A stretch of DNA of 64,000 nt from Methylobacterium sp. NMS14P. GTDB lineage: Bacteria; Pseudomonadota; Alphaproteobacteria; Rhizobiales; Beijerinckiaceae. The notes beneath the pieces are model-generated. The model made no database searches, had not been told where the DNA came from, and worked only from the letters and a program-made list of their open reading frames with translations. The position numbers and the translations under genes are program-made. This document shows positions 50,461 to 59,294 of this stretch, piece by piece (the stretch's first letter is position 1; the number at the start of each line of letters is the position of its first letter). The stretch is from NCBI RefSeq assembly GCF_028583545.1, contig NZ_CP087106.1, positions 5,129,001-5,193,000 on the forward strand. Reading direction: 5' to 3'.

Positions 50461-50892
50461 ATGTCCTTCACCACCTGCATCCTGGTCATGATCGGCGGTG
50501 CCCTCGGCACCCTGGCCCGCTACGTCGTCTCGGTGCTGGCGCTGCCCATCAGCCGCGACCTGCCCTGGGGCACGATCCTCATCAACGTGACGGGCTCGTT
50601 CATCATCGGCCTGTTCGGCACGCTGACCCTGGCGCATGGGCGCTTCCCGGTCTCCGAGAACGTCCGCCTGTTCGTGATGATCGGGCTGTGCGGCGGCTAC
50701 ACGACCTTCTCGTCGTTCAGCCTCCAGACCCTCGACCTCATGCGGAACGGCGCGGTGGTCCGGGCCATGGTCAACGTGTTCGCCTCGGTGGTGCTCTGCG
50801 TCCTCGCGGTCGCGCTGGGCCACGTCGTGGCGGCCCACTGGAACGGCGGCGCCGTGCAGATCGCCCAGGTCAGCATCGAGGAGGACGGCTGA
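50461..50892 (+). CDS. crcB: Fluoride exporter CrcB/FluC
   Basis: The 143-residue protein has four membrane helices with the Fluc motifs GGALGTLARY, WGTILINVTGSFIIGLFGT, and GLCGGYTTFSSFSLQTL, where the Asn and paired Phe residues line the double-barrelled fluoride pathway. It works as an antiparallel dimer in the inner membrane. ATG 50,461 lies 30 bp after the riboswitch terminator. The last 15 residues form a longer acidic tail. Confidence 0.95.
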   Translation: MSFTTCILVMIGGALGTLARYVVSVLALPISRDLPWGTILINVTGSFIIGLFGTLTLAHGRFPVSENVRLFVMIGLCGGYTTFSSFSLQTLDLMRNGAVVRAMVNVFASVVLCVLAVALGHVVAAHWNGGAVQIAQVSIEEDG

Positions 50893-50929
50893 CCGGGCGG
50901 CGGCCGCCCGCGTCGGCACGGCCCGGCCA

Positions 50930-51373
50930 TCACGCGTCGCGCCACTGGGCGAAGGTCGCGGCCTGCCCCACCGTCGCGCCGTCGCGGTCGAGCTGCCAGA
51001 CCACCGCCTCGTCGATCCAGAAGCGCCGGCCGTCCTTGGCGATCCGCAGGCCGCGATAGCCGCGGCTGAAGCCGTCCCGGGTGACCGCGTCGAGGAGCCG
51101 CTGCCGCTCGGCCCGCTCGGGAGCCTCGGCCGAGAGCCGCGAGGGCAGGCCGACGAGCTCGTCCCACGCGTAGCCGAAGCAGGCCTGCGCGGTCCGGTTG
51201 GCGTAGACGAAGCGCGGATCCGCGCCCCCGTCATGGGCGAGCACCGCGAACGGGGCCGCCGCGTAGAGCCAGTCCGCGTCCGCATCCGCCGGCACCAGAG
51301 GCTCGCCGAGGCGCCGCGCGTAGCTGCCGGTGAGCAGGGCGAAGAAGTCCGGGTCGTGCGAGAGGTCCGTCAT
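50930..51373 (-). CDS. MEKHLA-domain (PAS-like) protein
   Basis: The 147-residue protein is one MEKHLA/PAS-type unit: LLTGSYARRLGEPLVPADAD, FVYANRTAQACFGYAWDELV, GLPSRLSAEAPERAERQRLL, and FSRGYRGLRIAKDGRRFWID to GQAATFAQW. Stand-alone bacterial MEKHLA proteins have no assigned function; they may bind a small ligand. The gene follows the royal-jelly-family gene by 6 bp on the same strand, so the two are likely co-transcribed. Confidence 0.85.
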   Translation of the reverse strand: MTDLSHDPDFFALLTGSYARRLGEPLVPADADADWLYAAAPFAVLAHDGGADPRFVYANRTAQACFGYAWDELVGLPSRLSAEAPERAERQRLLDAVTRDGFSRGYRGLRIAKDGRRFWIDEAVVWQLDRDGATVGQAATFAQWRDA

Positions 51374-51379
51374 GATCCG

Positions 51380-52540
51380 CTACAGGACTGGGTCGGCGTC
51401 GATGCGCATGCGCAGGATCGCGTAGGGCGGCTGCTGCAGGTCCCGGCCGCGGTTGAATTCCGGCCGCCGGTTGACCTGGGCCGCCGAGATATAGAGCCAA
51501 CGGTCCGGGGTGATCCAGAACGTGTCGGCCCAGACCAGCCGGTCGTCGGCGGCCAGCACCTCGACGGTGCCGTCCGGCAGGCGCCGGCCGACCGCGTTGT
51601 GCTCCTGCAGGCTGAGATAGACCCGGTCCTGGGAGTCGGTGGTCAGCCCTCCGGTCATGCCCTTCTCGCCGAGATCCCGGACCGCGGCGGCCACGGCCGC
51701 GTCCGCGACGTCCGGATCGCGCAGGGCCGCGGTCTCGACCGCGTAGAGCCGCCGGCTCATCAGCGGCGCGTAGTAGAGGCGGCGGCCGTCCGGGCTGATC
51801 GCGACGCCGTTGGCGCCGCCCTTCGGGCTCTTCTCGGGCGCGTCGCCCTTCCGCTCCATCACGGGGCGGCGCTCCACGAACTTGACCAGGCCCTCCTCGG
51901 ACCGCGTGCTGACGTGGTCCGCGAGGCGCCGCATTACCCGCCCGCTGTCGAGGTCGACCGCCAGGATCGCACCCGCGCCGGACTGGCCCTGGTCGGTGAC
52001 GTAGGCCAGCGCGCGGCCGTCGCGCACGTCGACCCGCAGGTCGTTCAGGGAGGAATCCGGACCGATCCCCGCGTCGAGGGGGATCGTCCGGCGGACGCTG
52101 TTCCGGCCGATATCGATCGCCAGGATCTTCGCGCCGCCCGGCACCGGCCGCCCTTTGCCCTGCGGCAGGCCGGCATCGAGCACCCAGAGGGTGTCGTCGC
52201 GGTCGAAGACGCCGTTGGGGACGTGGAACAGCGACGCCTGCGGCGCCCCCGGATCCGGGCGGTTGGTCGCCGCGTCCGGGTAGGGCTTCACCGACCCGTC
52301 GGGCAGCACCTCGCCGAGGGTGATCGGCTCCGCGCCGGTGAAGCGCGGCATCATCACGAAGATCCGGCCGCCCCGGGCGATGGCGAGCCCCGTGGGGGTC
52401 GAGGGCGCGTCCGCCGCGACGGCGAGTTCCAGCGTCCCCACGGGCCGGCTCGTCGGGGGCGACGGCGCCGCGGCGCGCGCCGCGGGGGCGGCGAGGGCCA
52501 CGATACCCGTTCCGAGCAGGCAGCGGCGGTCGAGGCGCAT
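51380..52540 (-). CDS. Major royal jelly protein/Yellow family protein
   Basis: The 386-residue protein has a Tat-like signal (RRCLLGTGIVALAAPAARA) and a beta-propeller with the MRJP pattern: LFHVPNGVFDRDDTLWVLDA, SSLNDLRVDVRDGRALAYVT, GGANGVAISPDGRRLYYAPL, GGLTTDSQDRVYLSLQEHNA and WADTFWITPDRWLYISAAQV. Bacterial members are periplasmic and of unknown enzymology. It starts a two-gene unit with the MEKHLA protein. Confidence 0.85.
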   Translation of the reverse strand: MRLDRRCLLGTGIVALAAPAARAAAPSPPTSRPVGTLELAVAADAPSTPTGLAIARGGRIFVMMPRFTGAEPITLGEVLPDGSVKPYPDAATNRPDPGAPQASLFHVPNGVFDRDDTLWVLDAGLPQGKGRPVPGGAKILAIDIGRNSVRRTIPLDAGIGPDSSLNDLRVDVRDGRALAYVTDQGQSGAGAILAVDLDSGRVMRRLADHVSTRSEEGLVKFVERRPVMERKGDAPEKSPKGGANGVAISPDGRRLYYAPLMSRRLYAVETAALRDPDVADAAVAAAVRDLGEKGMTGGLTTDSQDRVYLSLQEHNAVGRRLPDGTVEVLAADDRLVWADTFWITPDRWLYISAAQVNRRPEFNRGRDLQQPPYAILRMRIDADPVL

Positions 52541-52848
52541 GGGGATCCTGTCGCGGAGCTTGTCGGGGCGAGGGACTTGGCGCGCCGCTCAACCTGTGGG
52601 GATGCCGGCCCAACGCGCGGGCCCGGCGCACGATCCCGCGATGCGGTATCGCGGCGGCCTCGCGGCGGAAGTCCGGGACCGGTCCCCGGGCCCGGTGACA
52701 GGGAGCCGCCTCGGGGCGGTCCACAGGTGCCGGGGCGCGGCGCTGGCTCCGGCCCACGCCGTCACGCTAAGCACGGTCGTGCCGGGCGTTCGATTCGGCG
52801 CCGCCCGGGCCGCGGCCCGGCTGACAGTTGTGGAGAGGTGGGACACGC
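52541..52848. other. Divergent intergenic region, about 310 bp
   Basis: It separates the royal-jelly-family gene (minus) from the ParA-like gene (plus) and must hold both promoters. It is GC-rich with no repeat, RNA or gene that I can recognise. Confidence 0.5.
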
Positions 52849-53577
52849 ATGGATCCCGAAGGATCCGAACCGGCGCCGGAGACCGCGCCCCGGCCCGCCG
52901 CCGGGCCGCTGCGGGTCCTCGCCCTGGCGGTGCAGAAGGGCGGGACGGGCAAGACCACCCTGGCGGCCTCCCTGGCGGTCGCCGCCGCGGAAGCGGGCGA
53001 GCAGGTGACCGCCCTCGATCTCGACCCGCAGGGCTCGCTGGCCGGCTGGGGGGCCCTGCGCAAGAACGACGGCAGGAGCGACCGCGCGCGCGACGCCGTC
53101 GCGGTCGACCGGGTCCAGCCCTGGGAGATGGGCCAGCTCTCGGAGATCCTCGGCATCCTCGCCGAGCAGGGCACGACCCTCGCCGTCCTCGACACCGCCG
53201 GCAGCGCGTCCGGCCTCGCGCCGGCCCTGAAGGACGCCGATTTCGTCCTGATGCCGGTCCGTCCCTCCCGGCTCGACATCGTGGCCGCCCGGCCGACGCT
53301 CCAGGCGCTGGTCGGCCTCGGCCTGCGGGAGCGGCTGGCCCTGGTGCTGAACCAGTGCCCGCCGCCGCCCTCGCCGCGCACCAGCGCCTACGCGGCGCAG
53401 CTGCGCGCCCTGGGCGTCCTGGCCGAGCCCGGGATCATCCACCGGGTCGACCACCAGGACGCCCTGGCGACCGGGCTCGGCGTCACGGAATTCGCCCCCG
53501 GCAGCCAGGCCGCCGAGGAGGTCCGGGCGCTCTGGGCCTGGATCGACGGGAAGATGCGGGCGGCGCCCGCCCGCTGA
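52849..53577 (+). CDS. ParA/MinD-like P-loop ATPase
   Basis: The 242-residue protein has a deviant Walker A (LAVQKGGTGKTTLAAS) with the signature lysine replaced by the QKGGTGK form typical of ParA, Walker A' (VTALDLDPQGSLAGWG), and Walker B-like LAVLDTAGSASGL. No ParB, centromere-like iteron or cargo gene is adjacent, so a plasmid or chromosome partition role is not supported; orphan ParAs often position other cargo. ATG 52,849 is chosen; an in-frame GTG (52,828) is possible. It converges with the dipeptidase gene. Confidence 0.85.
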   Translation: MDPEGSEPAPETAPRPAAGPLRVLALAVQKGGTGKTTLAASLAVAAAEAGEQVTALDLDPQGSLAGWGALRKNDGRSDRARDAVAVDRVQPWEMGQLSEILGILAEQGTTLAVLDTAGSASGLAPALKDADFVLMPVRPSRLDIVAARPTLQALVGLGLRERLALVLNQCPPPPSPRTSAYAAQLRALGVLAEPGIIHRVDHQDALATGLGVTEFAPGSQAAEEVRALWAWIDGKMRAAPAR

Positions 53578-53596
53578 GATCAGCGCTCCGCCGGGA

Positions 53597-54982
53597 TCAG
53601 CCCTGGCCGAGGGCCGCGAGGATCCGCGCCCAGGAGCGCGTGCCCTTGTGGAAGCTCGTCAGGTCGTACTTCTCGTTCGGCGAGTGGATCCGGTCGTCGT
53701 CTAGGCCGAAGCCGATCAGCAGGGTGTCGCGCCCCAGGATCCGCTTGAAGTCGCCGACGATCGGAATCGAGCCGCCCGCGCCCACGGTCACGGCCGGCAC
53801 GCCCCACTCGTCCTGCAGCGCCGCCTTGGCGGCCCCGAGCTGCGGCATGTCGAAGGGCAGGCTGATCGCCCGCGAGCCCTTGTAGGTGATGACCTCGACC
53901 TGGCAGTCGGCCGGCACCCGCGCGCGCACGAAGGCCTCGAAGCTCTCGGCGAGCCGCTTCGGGTCCTGGTCGTCCACGAGGCGGAACGAGACCTTGGCCG
54001 AGGCGGTGGAGGCGATCACCGTCTTGGTGCCCTCGCCGGTATAGCCGCCGATGATGCCGTTGGCGTCGCAGGAGGGGCGGGACTGCACCAGCTCGATCGG
54101 CATCCGCCCGCGCTCGCCCGCGGGCTCCTTGAGGCCGATCGGTCCGAGCAGCGTCTCCGGCGTCAGGCCGAGGCCGCGCCACTGCTCCAGCACCTCCGGC
54201 GGGCGCTCGTGCACGCCCTCGTAGAAGCCCGGGATCGTCACCCGCCCGTCGGCGTCGTGCAGGTCGGCGATGATCTTCGACAGAACGTGGATCGGGTTGC
54301 GCGCCGCGCCGCCGAAGAAGCCCGAATGCAGGTCGCGGTCGGCGCAGGTGACCTTCACCTCGAAATAGGCGAGCCCGCGCAGCGACGACGTGATGGCCGG
54401 GGTCTTCCGGTCCCACATGCCGGTGTCGCAGACCAGCACCACGTCGCAGCCGAGCCTTTCGCGGTTGGCCGCGACCCATTCGGGCAGCCCCTGCGAGCCG
54501 CTCTCCTCCGCGCCCTCGATCAGGATCGTGACGCCGCAAGGCAACTCGCCGTGCATGGCGATATAGGCCCGGCAGGCCTCCACGAAGGTCATCACCTGAC
54601 CCTTGTCGTCGGAGGCGCCGCGCCCGACGATCTTCTTGCCGCCCTGGCCGTCCTCGGCGATGTGCGGCTCGAAGGGCGGCGTCTTCCACAGGTCCAGGGG
54701 ATCGACCGGCTGCACGTCGTAATGGCCGTAGAACAGGACGTGCGGCGCTCCGGGCTTCGGCCTGTGAGCCAGGACCACCGGGTGGAGCGAGGTCTCCTCC
54801 ACGGAGGTCTCGAAGCCCAGCGCGGTCAGGTCCTGGGCGAGCCAGGCGGCGGCCTCGCGGCAATGCCCGGCATAGGCGGGATCGGTGGAGATCGACGGGA
54901 TCCGCAGGAAGGCGAACAGCCGCTCCAGGGCGTTCTCCAGGTCCGTGTCGATGTCGTTGAGGATCGCGTCGAGCGCGGCCAT
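53597..54982 (-). CDS. M20-family dipeptidase
   Basis: The 461-residue protein has the M20 metal sites VLFYGHYDVQPVDPLDLW, GRGASDDKGQVMTFVEACRA, EGAEESGSQGLPEW and the C-terminal RIHSPNEKYDLTSFHKG, with an inserted dimerisation domain at about 200-330 (SSLRGLAYFEVKVTCADRDL). Two zinc ions activate water to cleave a peptide or acyl-amide. It resembles the dipeptidases annotated as M20/M25/M40. No signal peptide is seen, so it is cytoplasmic. The ABC peptide importer nearby could supply substrate, but that link is only inferred. Confidence 0.9.
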   Translation of the reverse strand: MAALDAILNDIDTDLENALERLFAFLRIPSISTDPAYAGHCREAAAWLAQDLTALGFETSVEETSLHPVVLAHRPKPGAPHVLFYGHYDVQPVDPLDLWKTPPFEPHIAEDGQGGKKIVGRGASDDKGQVMTFVEACRAYIAMHGELPCGVTILIEGAEESGSQGLPEWVAANRERLGCDVVLVCDTGMWDRKTPAITSSLRGLAYFEVKVTCADRDLHSGFFGGAARNPIHVLSKIIADLHDADGRVTIPGFYEGVHERPPEVLEQWRGLGLTPETLLGPIGLKEPAGERGRMPIELVQSRPSCDANGIIGGYTGEGTKTVIASTASAKVSFRLVDDQDPKRLAESFEAFVRARVPADCQVEVITYKGSRAISLPFDMPQLGAAKAALQDEWGVPAVTVGAGGSIPIVGDFKRILGRDTLLIGFGLDDDRIHSPNEKYDLTSFHKGTRSWARILAALGQG

Positions 54983-55255
54983 CGGGGGCTCCGGGGTGCG
55001 GCGTGGACTCTGCGGGGAGGAGGGTTAGCCGAGGCGGGGCCGCGGCGGCAACGTCGGACGATGCGGCGGGCGGAATTTGAGCCGCCCGCGCGCCACCCTC
55101 GCTCACGGGTTGAGACGGCGCGCTCCGGAACAGGCGCAGATTGGAATGGTTATCGACCGAAAGCTCAGGCCGCGGCCCGCGCGTCGCTGCCGGTCGCTGC
55201 CCCGGACCGATCCGTTCCCGCCCGGCCCCGGCCGGCCCAGACCGTGGACGACAAC

Positions 55256-55780
55256 ATGCGCCTCGAGACCCAGCCGCCGGTGTCGGCGGACACGCCGATC
55301 GGCATCACGCTGACGATCAACGGGCAGCGGCGCGAACTGCAGGTCGCGCCGTGGACCACGCTCCTCGACCTCCTGCGCGAGCGGCTCGACCTCACCGGCA
55401 CCAAGAAGGGCTGCGACCACGGCCAGTGCGGGGCCTGCACGGTGCTGGTCAACGGCACCCGGGTGAATTCCTGCCTGACCCTGGCGGTGATGAAGGACGG
55501 CGCCGAGATCACCACGGTCGAGGGGCTGGCCGCTCTCGGCGACCGGGCGGGCAGCAACGCCCTCCACCCGATCCAGGAGGCGTTCATCGAGCACGACGCC
55601 TTCCAGTGCGGCTACTGCACGCCGGGCCAGCTCTGCTCGTCGGTCGGCCTTATGAACGAGGGCCACGCCCACACCCGCGACGAGATCCGCGAGGCGATGA
55701 GCGGCAACATCTGCCGCTGCGGCGCCTACACCAACATCGTCGACGCCATCGAGGACGTCATGCAGGGAGGCGCCCGATGA
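55256..55780 (+). CDS. paoA: Aldehyde oxidase/xanthine dehydrogenase-type 2Fe-2S subunit (PaoA-like)
   Basis: The 174-residue protein carries two [2Fe-2S] sites: the plant-type GCDHGQCGACTVLVNG with the fourth cysteine in VNSCLTLA, and the C-terminal four-helix CGYCTPGQLCS with GNICRCGAYTNIV. It passes electrons from molybdenum to FAD. Unlike E. coli PaoA it has no obvious Tat signal at the chosen ATG. Its stop overlaps the FAD subunit gene by four bases (ATGA). It starts the paoABC-type operon. Confidence 0.9.
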   Translation: MRLETQPPVSADTPIGITLTINGQRRELQVAPWTTLLDLLRERLDLTGTKKGCDHGQCGACTVLVNGTRVNSCLTLAVMKDGAEITTVEGLAALGDRAGSNALHPIQEAFIEHDAFQCGYCTPGQLCSSVGLMNEGHAHTRDEIREAMSGNICRCGAYTNIVDAIEDVMQGGAR

Positions 55781-56784
55781 ACCGCTTCGACTACGTCCGC
55801 GCCGGCACGGTGGCGGAGGCGGTGCAGGCCTTCGGGTCGGGCGCGCGCTTCATCGCCGGCGGCACCAACCTGATCGACCTGATGAAGTACGAGGTCGAGA
55901 AGCCGGGCCGGCTGATCGACATTACCCGCCTGCCCCTCGACCGGATCGAGGCGCACGGGGACGGCCTGCGGATCGGGGCGCTCGTGACCAACGCCAAGGT
56001 GGCGTACGACGATCAGGTCGCGGCCCGGTACCCGCTCCTGCGCAACGCCATCCTGGCCGGCGCCTCGGCGCAGCTGCGCAACGCCGCCTCCACGGGCGGC
56101 AACCTGCTCCAGCGGACCCGCTGCTACTATTTCTACGACGTGGCCACGCCCTGCAACAAGCGCGCGCCGGGCTCCGGCTGCCCGGCGATCGGCGGGATGA
56201 ACCGCATCCACGCGATCTTCGGGACGAGCGAGCACTGCATCGCCACCCACCCCTCCGACATGTGCATCGCGCTGGCCGCCCTGGAGGCCACCGTGCAGGT
56301 GAGCGGGCCGCAGGGCGACCGGTCGATCCCGTTCTCCGAGTTCCACCGCCTGCCCGGGGATTCCCCCGAGACGGACACGAACCTCGCCCCCGGCGAGATC
56401 ATCGTGTCGGTGGACCTGCCGGAGAGCCGCTTCCCGCAGCACTACACCTACCTGAAGCTGCGCGACCGGCTGTCCTACGCGTTCGCGCTGGTCTCGGTGG
56501 CGGCGGCCCTGGAACTCGACGGGGACACGGTGAAGACCGCGCGGCTGGCGCTCGGCGGCGTCGCCCACAAGCCCTGGCGCAACCGCGAGGCGGAGGCCCT
56601 GCTGGAGGGCAGGCCCGCAACGCGCGAGAGCTTCCAGGCGGCGGCCGACCTGATCGTCGCGGAGGCCAAGCCCCAGTCGGAGAACGGCTTCAAGATCGAT
56701 CTCGCCCGGCGCGCCATCGTGCGCGGCCTCGAGCAGGCCGCCGCCGGCACGCCCCAGTCGCTCAGCGACAAGCGCATCCAGTAG
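55777..56784 (+). CDS. paoB: FAD-binding subunit of molybdenum hydroxylase (PaoB-like)
   Basis: The 335-residue protein has FAD_binding_5 motifs (FIAGGTNLIDLMKYEVEKPG, AGASAQLRNAASTGGNLLQR) and the CO-dehydrogenase flavoprotein C-terminal domain. A cysteine-rich insertion (RCYYFYDVATPCNKRAPGSG, CPAIGG, EHCIATHPSDMC) matches the extra [4Fe-4S] cluster of PaoB. It relays electrons to the acceptor. It overlaps paoA and precedes the large subunit by 8 bp. Confidence 0.9.
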   Translation: MNRFDYVRAGTVAEAVQAFGSGARFIAGGTNLIDLMKYEVEKPGRLIDITRLPLDRIEAHGDGLRIGALVTNAKVAYDDQVAARYPLLRNAILAGASAQLRNAASTGGNLLQRTRCYYFYDVATPCNKRAPGSGCPAIGGMNRIHAIFGTSEHCIATHPSDMCIALAALEATVQVSGPQGDRSIPFSEFHRLPGDSPETDTNLAPGEIIVSVDLPESRFPQHYTYLKLRDRLSYAFALVSVAAALELDGDTVKTARLALGGVAHKPWRNREAEALLEGRPATRESFQAAADLIVAEAKPQSENGFKIDLARRAIVRGLEQAAAGTPQSLSDKRIQ

Positions 56785-56792
56785 GGCCCGCC

Positions 56793-59090
56793 ATGACCCA
56801 CACCTCAAGCCCCCACACCTCAAGCCCCCACACCTCCAGCCCCCAGACCTTCAGCTCCACCGGCCGCGACACCTTCGTCGGCAGCCCGCGCAGCCGCATC
56901 GACGGGCCCGCCAAGGTCACCGGGCTCGCCAAGTACGCGGGCGAGTTCGCCGCGCCCGACCTCGCCTACGGCATGGTCGTGTCGAGTTCGATCGCCAAGG
57001 GCCGGATCACCGCCATCGATTCCGCCGAGGCCGAGGCGGTGCCGGGCGTCCTCAAGGTGCTCACCCACGAGAACCGGCCGCGCACCGCGTGGCGCGACAA
57101 GAACTTCCAGGACCAAGTGGCGCCCCCCGGCTCGCCGTTCCGCGCCCTCTACGACGACCTGATCGTATTCAGCGGCCAGCCGGTCGCCCTGGTGGTGGCG
57201 GAGGATTTCGAAACCGCGCGCTACGCCGCGTCCCTCGTCCGCGTGAGCTACGCGATGGAGGAGCCCGGGACCGACCTGGAGGCCCTGCGCGGCACCGCCT
57301 ACGACCCGCCCTACAAGCGCACGGGGATCAAGCCGCCGCCGGAGCCCTGGGGCGACGCCGACAAGGCGTTCGGCAGCGCGCCGGTCCGCGTGCAGGGCGC
57401 CTACAGCCTCGCCGACGAGCACCACAACCCGATGGAGCCGCACGCCTCCACCGTGGTGGTCGAGCAGGACGGCACCTACACGGTCTACGACAAGATCCAG
57501 GGCGTCTCGAACAGCCACCAGTATCTCACCAACGTCTTCGGCCTGAAACCCGATCAGGTGCGGGTGCTCAACCCCTATCTCGGCGGCGGCTTCGGCTCGG
57601 GCCTGCGCCCGCAGTACCAGCTGTTCCTGGCGATGCTGGCCGCCCAGGAGCTGAAGCGCTCGGTGCGGGTGACCCTGACCCGCGACCAGCTGTGGAGCTT
57701 CACCTACCGGTCGGAGGCGCTGCAGACGATCGCGCTCGGCGCCGAGGCGGACGGGACGCTGACGGCCCTGCGCCACGACGCCGTCCAGGGCACCTCGCAG
57801 TACGAGGATTACCAGGAGGTTGTCGTCAACTGGTCGGGCGTCCTCTACCGCTGCGACAACGTCGCCCTCGGCTATCGGCTGGTGAAGCTCGACACACCGA
57901 CGCCCGGCGACATGCGCGCCCCCGGCGCGGTGACCGGCGTCTTCGCCATCGAGACCGCGATGGACGAGCTCGCCTACGCGACCGGGCTCGACCCGATCGA
58001 CCTGCGGCTGAAGAACTACGCCGAGTCCGACGCCACCGCCGAGGGCAAGCCCTTCGGCTCGAAGGAGCTGAAGAGCTGCTTCCGGCAGGGCGCCGAGCGG
58101 TTCGGCTGGGCGAGGCGCTCGGCCGAGCCCCGCTCCATGCGCGAGGGCCGGGAACTCGTCGGCTGGGGCGTGGCCACCGGCATCTGGGAATCGATGATGA
58201 TGCAGTCGAGCGCCATCGCGACACTGACGCCGGACGGCCGCCTGACGGTCGGCAACTCCACCGGCGACATCGGCACCGGCACCTACACGATCCTGACGCA
58301 GATCGCGGCCGACACCCTCGGCCTGCCGATGGACGCGGTCACCACCAAGCTCGGTGACACCCGGCTGCCGGAGGCCCCGGTCGCCGGCGGCTCGTGGACC
58401 GCCGCCTCCTCGGGCACCGCCGTGATGAAGGCCTGCCGCAACGTCGGCGCGCAGGTGTTCAAGCTCGCCCGAGCCATGGAGAACTCGCCGCTCGCCAACG
58501 TCGACTTCGAGCGGGCGGTGTTCTCGGACGGCCGCATATCCGTTGCCGGCGATCCGGGCCGCGGCGTGTCGCTCGTCGAGGTGCTCCAGGCGGCCGGCGT
58601 CGACAAGGTCGAGGCCGTCGAGGAGGCCGGGCCCGACAAGGACTTCAATCAGAAATATGAGGCCTACACCCACTCGGCGATCTTCGCCGAGGTGAAGGTC
58701 GACGAGGAACTGGGTCAGGTCCGGGTCACCCGCATCGTCTCGGCGATCGCGGCCGGCAAGGTGCTGAACCCGAAGACGGCGCGCAGCCAGATCCTCGGCG
58801 GCGTGGTGATGGGCATCGGCTCGGCGCTCGAGGAGGAGTCGATGCTCGACCACCGCATCGGCCGGTTCATGAACCACAATCTCGGCGAGTACCACGTGCC
58901 GGTTCACGCCGACATCTACGACATCGACGTGATCTTCGTGGAGGAGGAGGACAAGGCCAACCCCCTGGGCGTGAAGGGGCTCGGCGAGATCGGCATCGTC
59001 GGCACGGCGGCGGCGATCGCCAACGCGGTCTTCCACGCCACCGGCAGGCGGGTGCGCGACCTGCCGATCACCGTCGACAAGCTCCTGTGA
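56793..59090 (+). CDS. paoC: Molybdopterin-binding catalytic subunit of aldehyde oxidase (PaoC-like)
   Basis: The 765-residue protein has the Ald_Xan_dh_C N-domain (SRIDGPAKVTGLAKYAGEFA) and the Moco domain: GVSNSHQYLTNVFGL, NPYLGGGFGSGLRPQ, TPTPGDMRAPGAVTGVFAIE, and the catalytic glutamate in GVKGLGEIGIVGTAAAI. It should oxidise aldehydes to acids. The first 17 residues are a HTSSP repeat not seen in relatives. The XdhC-like maturation chaperone that usually follows is absent in this window. Confidence 0.92.
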   Translation: MTHTSSPHTSSPHTSSPQTFSSTGRDTFVGSPRSRIDGPAKVTGLAKYAGEFAAPDLAYGMVVSSSIAKGRITAIDSAEAEAVPGVLKVLTHENRPRTAWRDKNFQDQVAPPGSPFRALYDDLIVFSGQPVALVVAEDFETARYAASLVRVSYAMEEPGTDLEALRGTAYDPPYKRTGIKPPPEPWGDADKAFGSAPVRVQGAYSLADEHHNPMEPHASTVVVEQDGTYTVYDKIQGVSNSHQYLTNVFGLKPDQVRVLNPYLGGGFGSGLRPQYQLFLAMLAAQELKRSVRVTLTRDQLWSFTYRSEALQTIALGAEADGTLTALRHDAVQGTSQYEDYQEVVVNWSGVLYRCDNVALGYRLVKLDTPTPGDMRAPGAVTGVFAIETAMDELAYATGLDPIDLRLKNYAESDATAEGKPFGSKELKSCFRQGAERFGWARRSAEPRSMREGRELVGWGVATGIWESMMMQSSAIATLTPDGRLTVGNSTGDIGTGTYTILTQIAADTLGLPMDAVTTKLGDTRLPEAPVAGGSWTAASSGTAVMKACRNVGAQVFKLARAMENSPLANVDFERAVFSDGRISVAGDPGRGVSLVEVLQAAGVDKVEAVEEAGPDKDFNQKYEAYTHSAIFAEVKVDEELGQVRVTRIVSAIAAGKVLNPKTARSQILGGVVMGIGSALEEESMLDHRIGRFMNHNLGEYHVPVHADIYDIDVIFVEEEDKANPLGVKGLGEIGIVGTAAAIANAVFHATGRRVRDLPITVDKLL
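56799..56843 (+). repeat. 15-bp tandem repeat in the first codons of paoC
   Basis: Three copies of CACACCTCAAGCCCC (the third with one change) encode HTSSP repeats directly after the start codon, with a degenerate fourth unit. The unit is a multiple of three, so copy-number change would keep the frame. Confidence 0.85.
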
Positions 59091-59158
59091 ACAGCGGATG
59101 TTTCACGGGAAACATTGACGGTTCGGCAAGGAGTCGCGCGAGTCACGCTGGACCGCGG

Positions 59159-59249
59159 CGTCATCGCGAGCGCAGCGACGCGACCCAGGGCGGCGCGACA
59201 TCGTTGAGCGTGGCGCTGTCCGGGTTGCTTCGCTGCGCTCGCAAGGACG
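59159..59249. repeat. Palindromic element of about 90 bp, copy 4
   Basis: It opens CGTCATCGCGAGCGCAGCGA and closes GTTGCTTCGCTGCGCTCGCA then AGGACG, with ACCCAGGGCGGCGCG in the middle. It stands between paoC and the EamA-type gene, about 11 kb from copy 3. Confidence 0.86.
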
Positions 59250-59294
59250 AGGATGCGTCCAAGCCCTGCGAATAGGGGCGGCGTGGGAATTACC

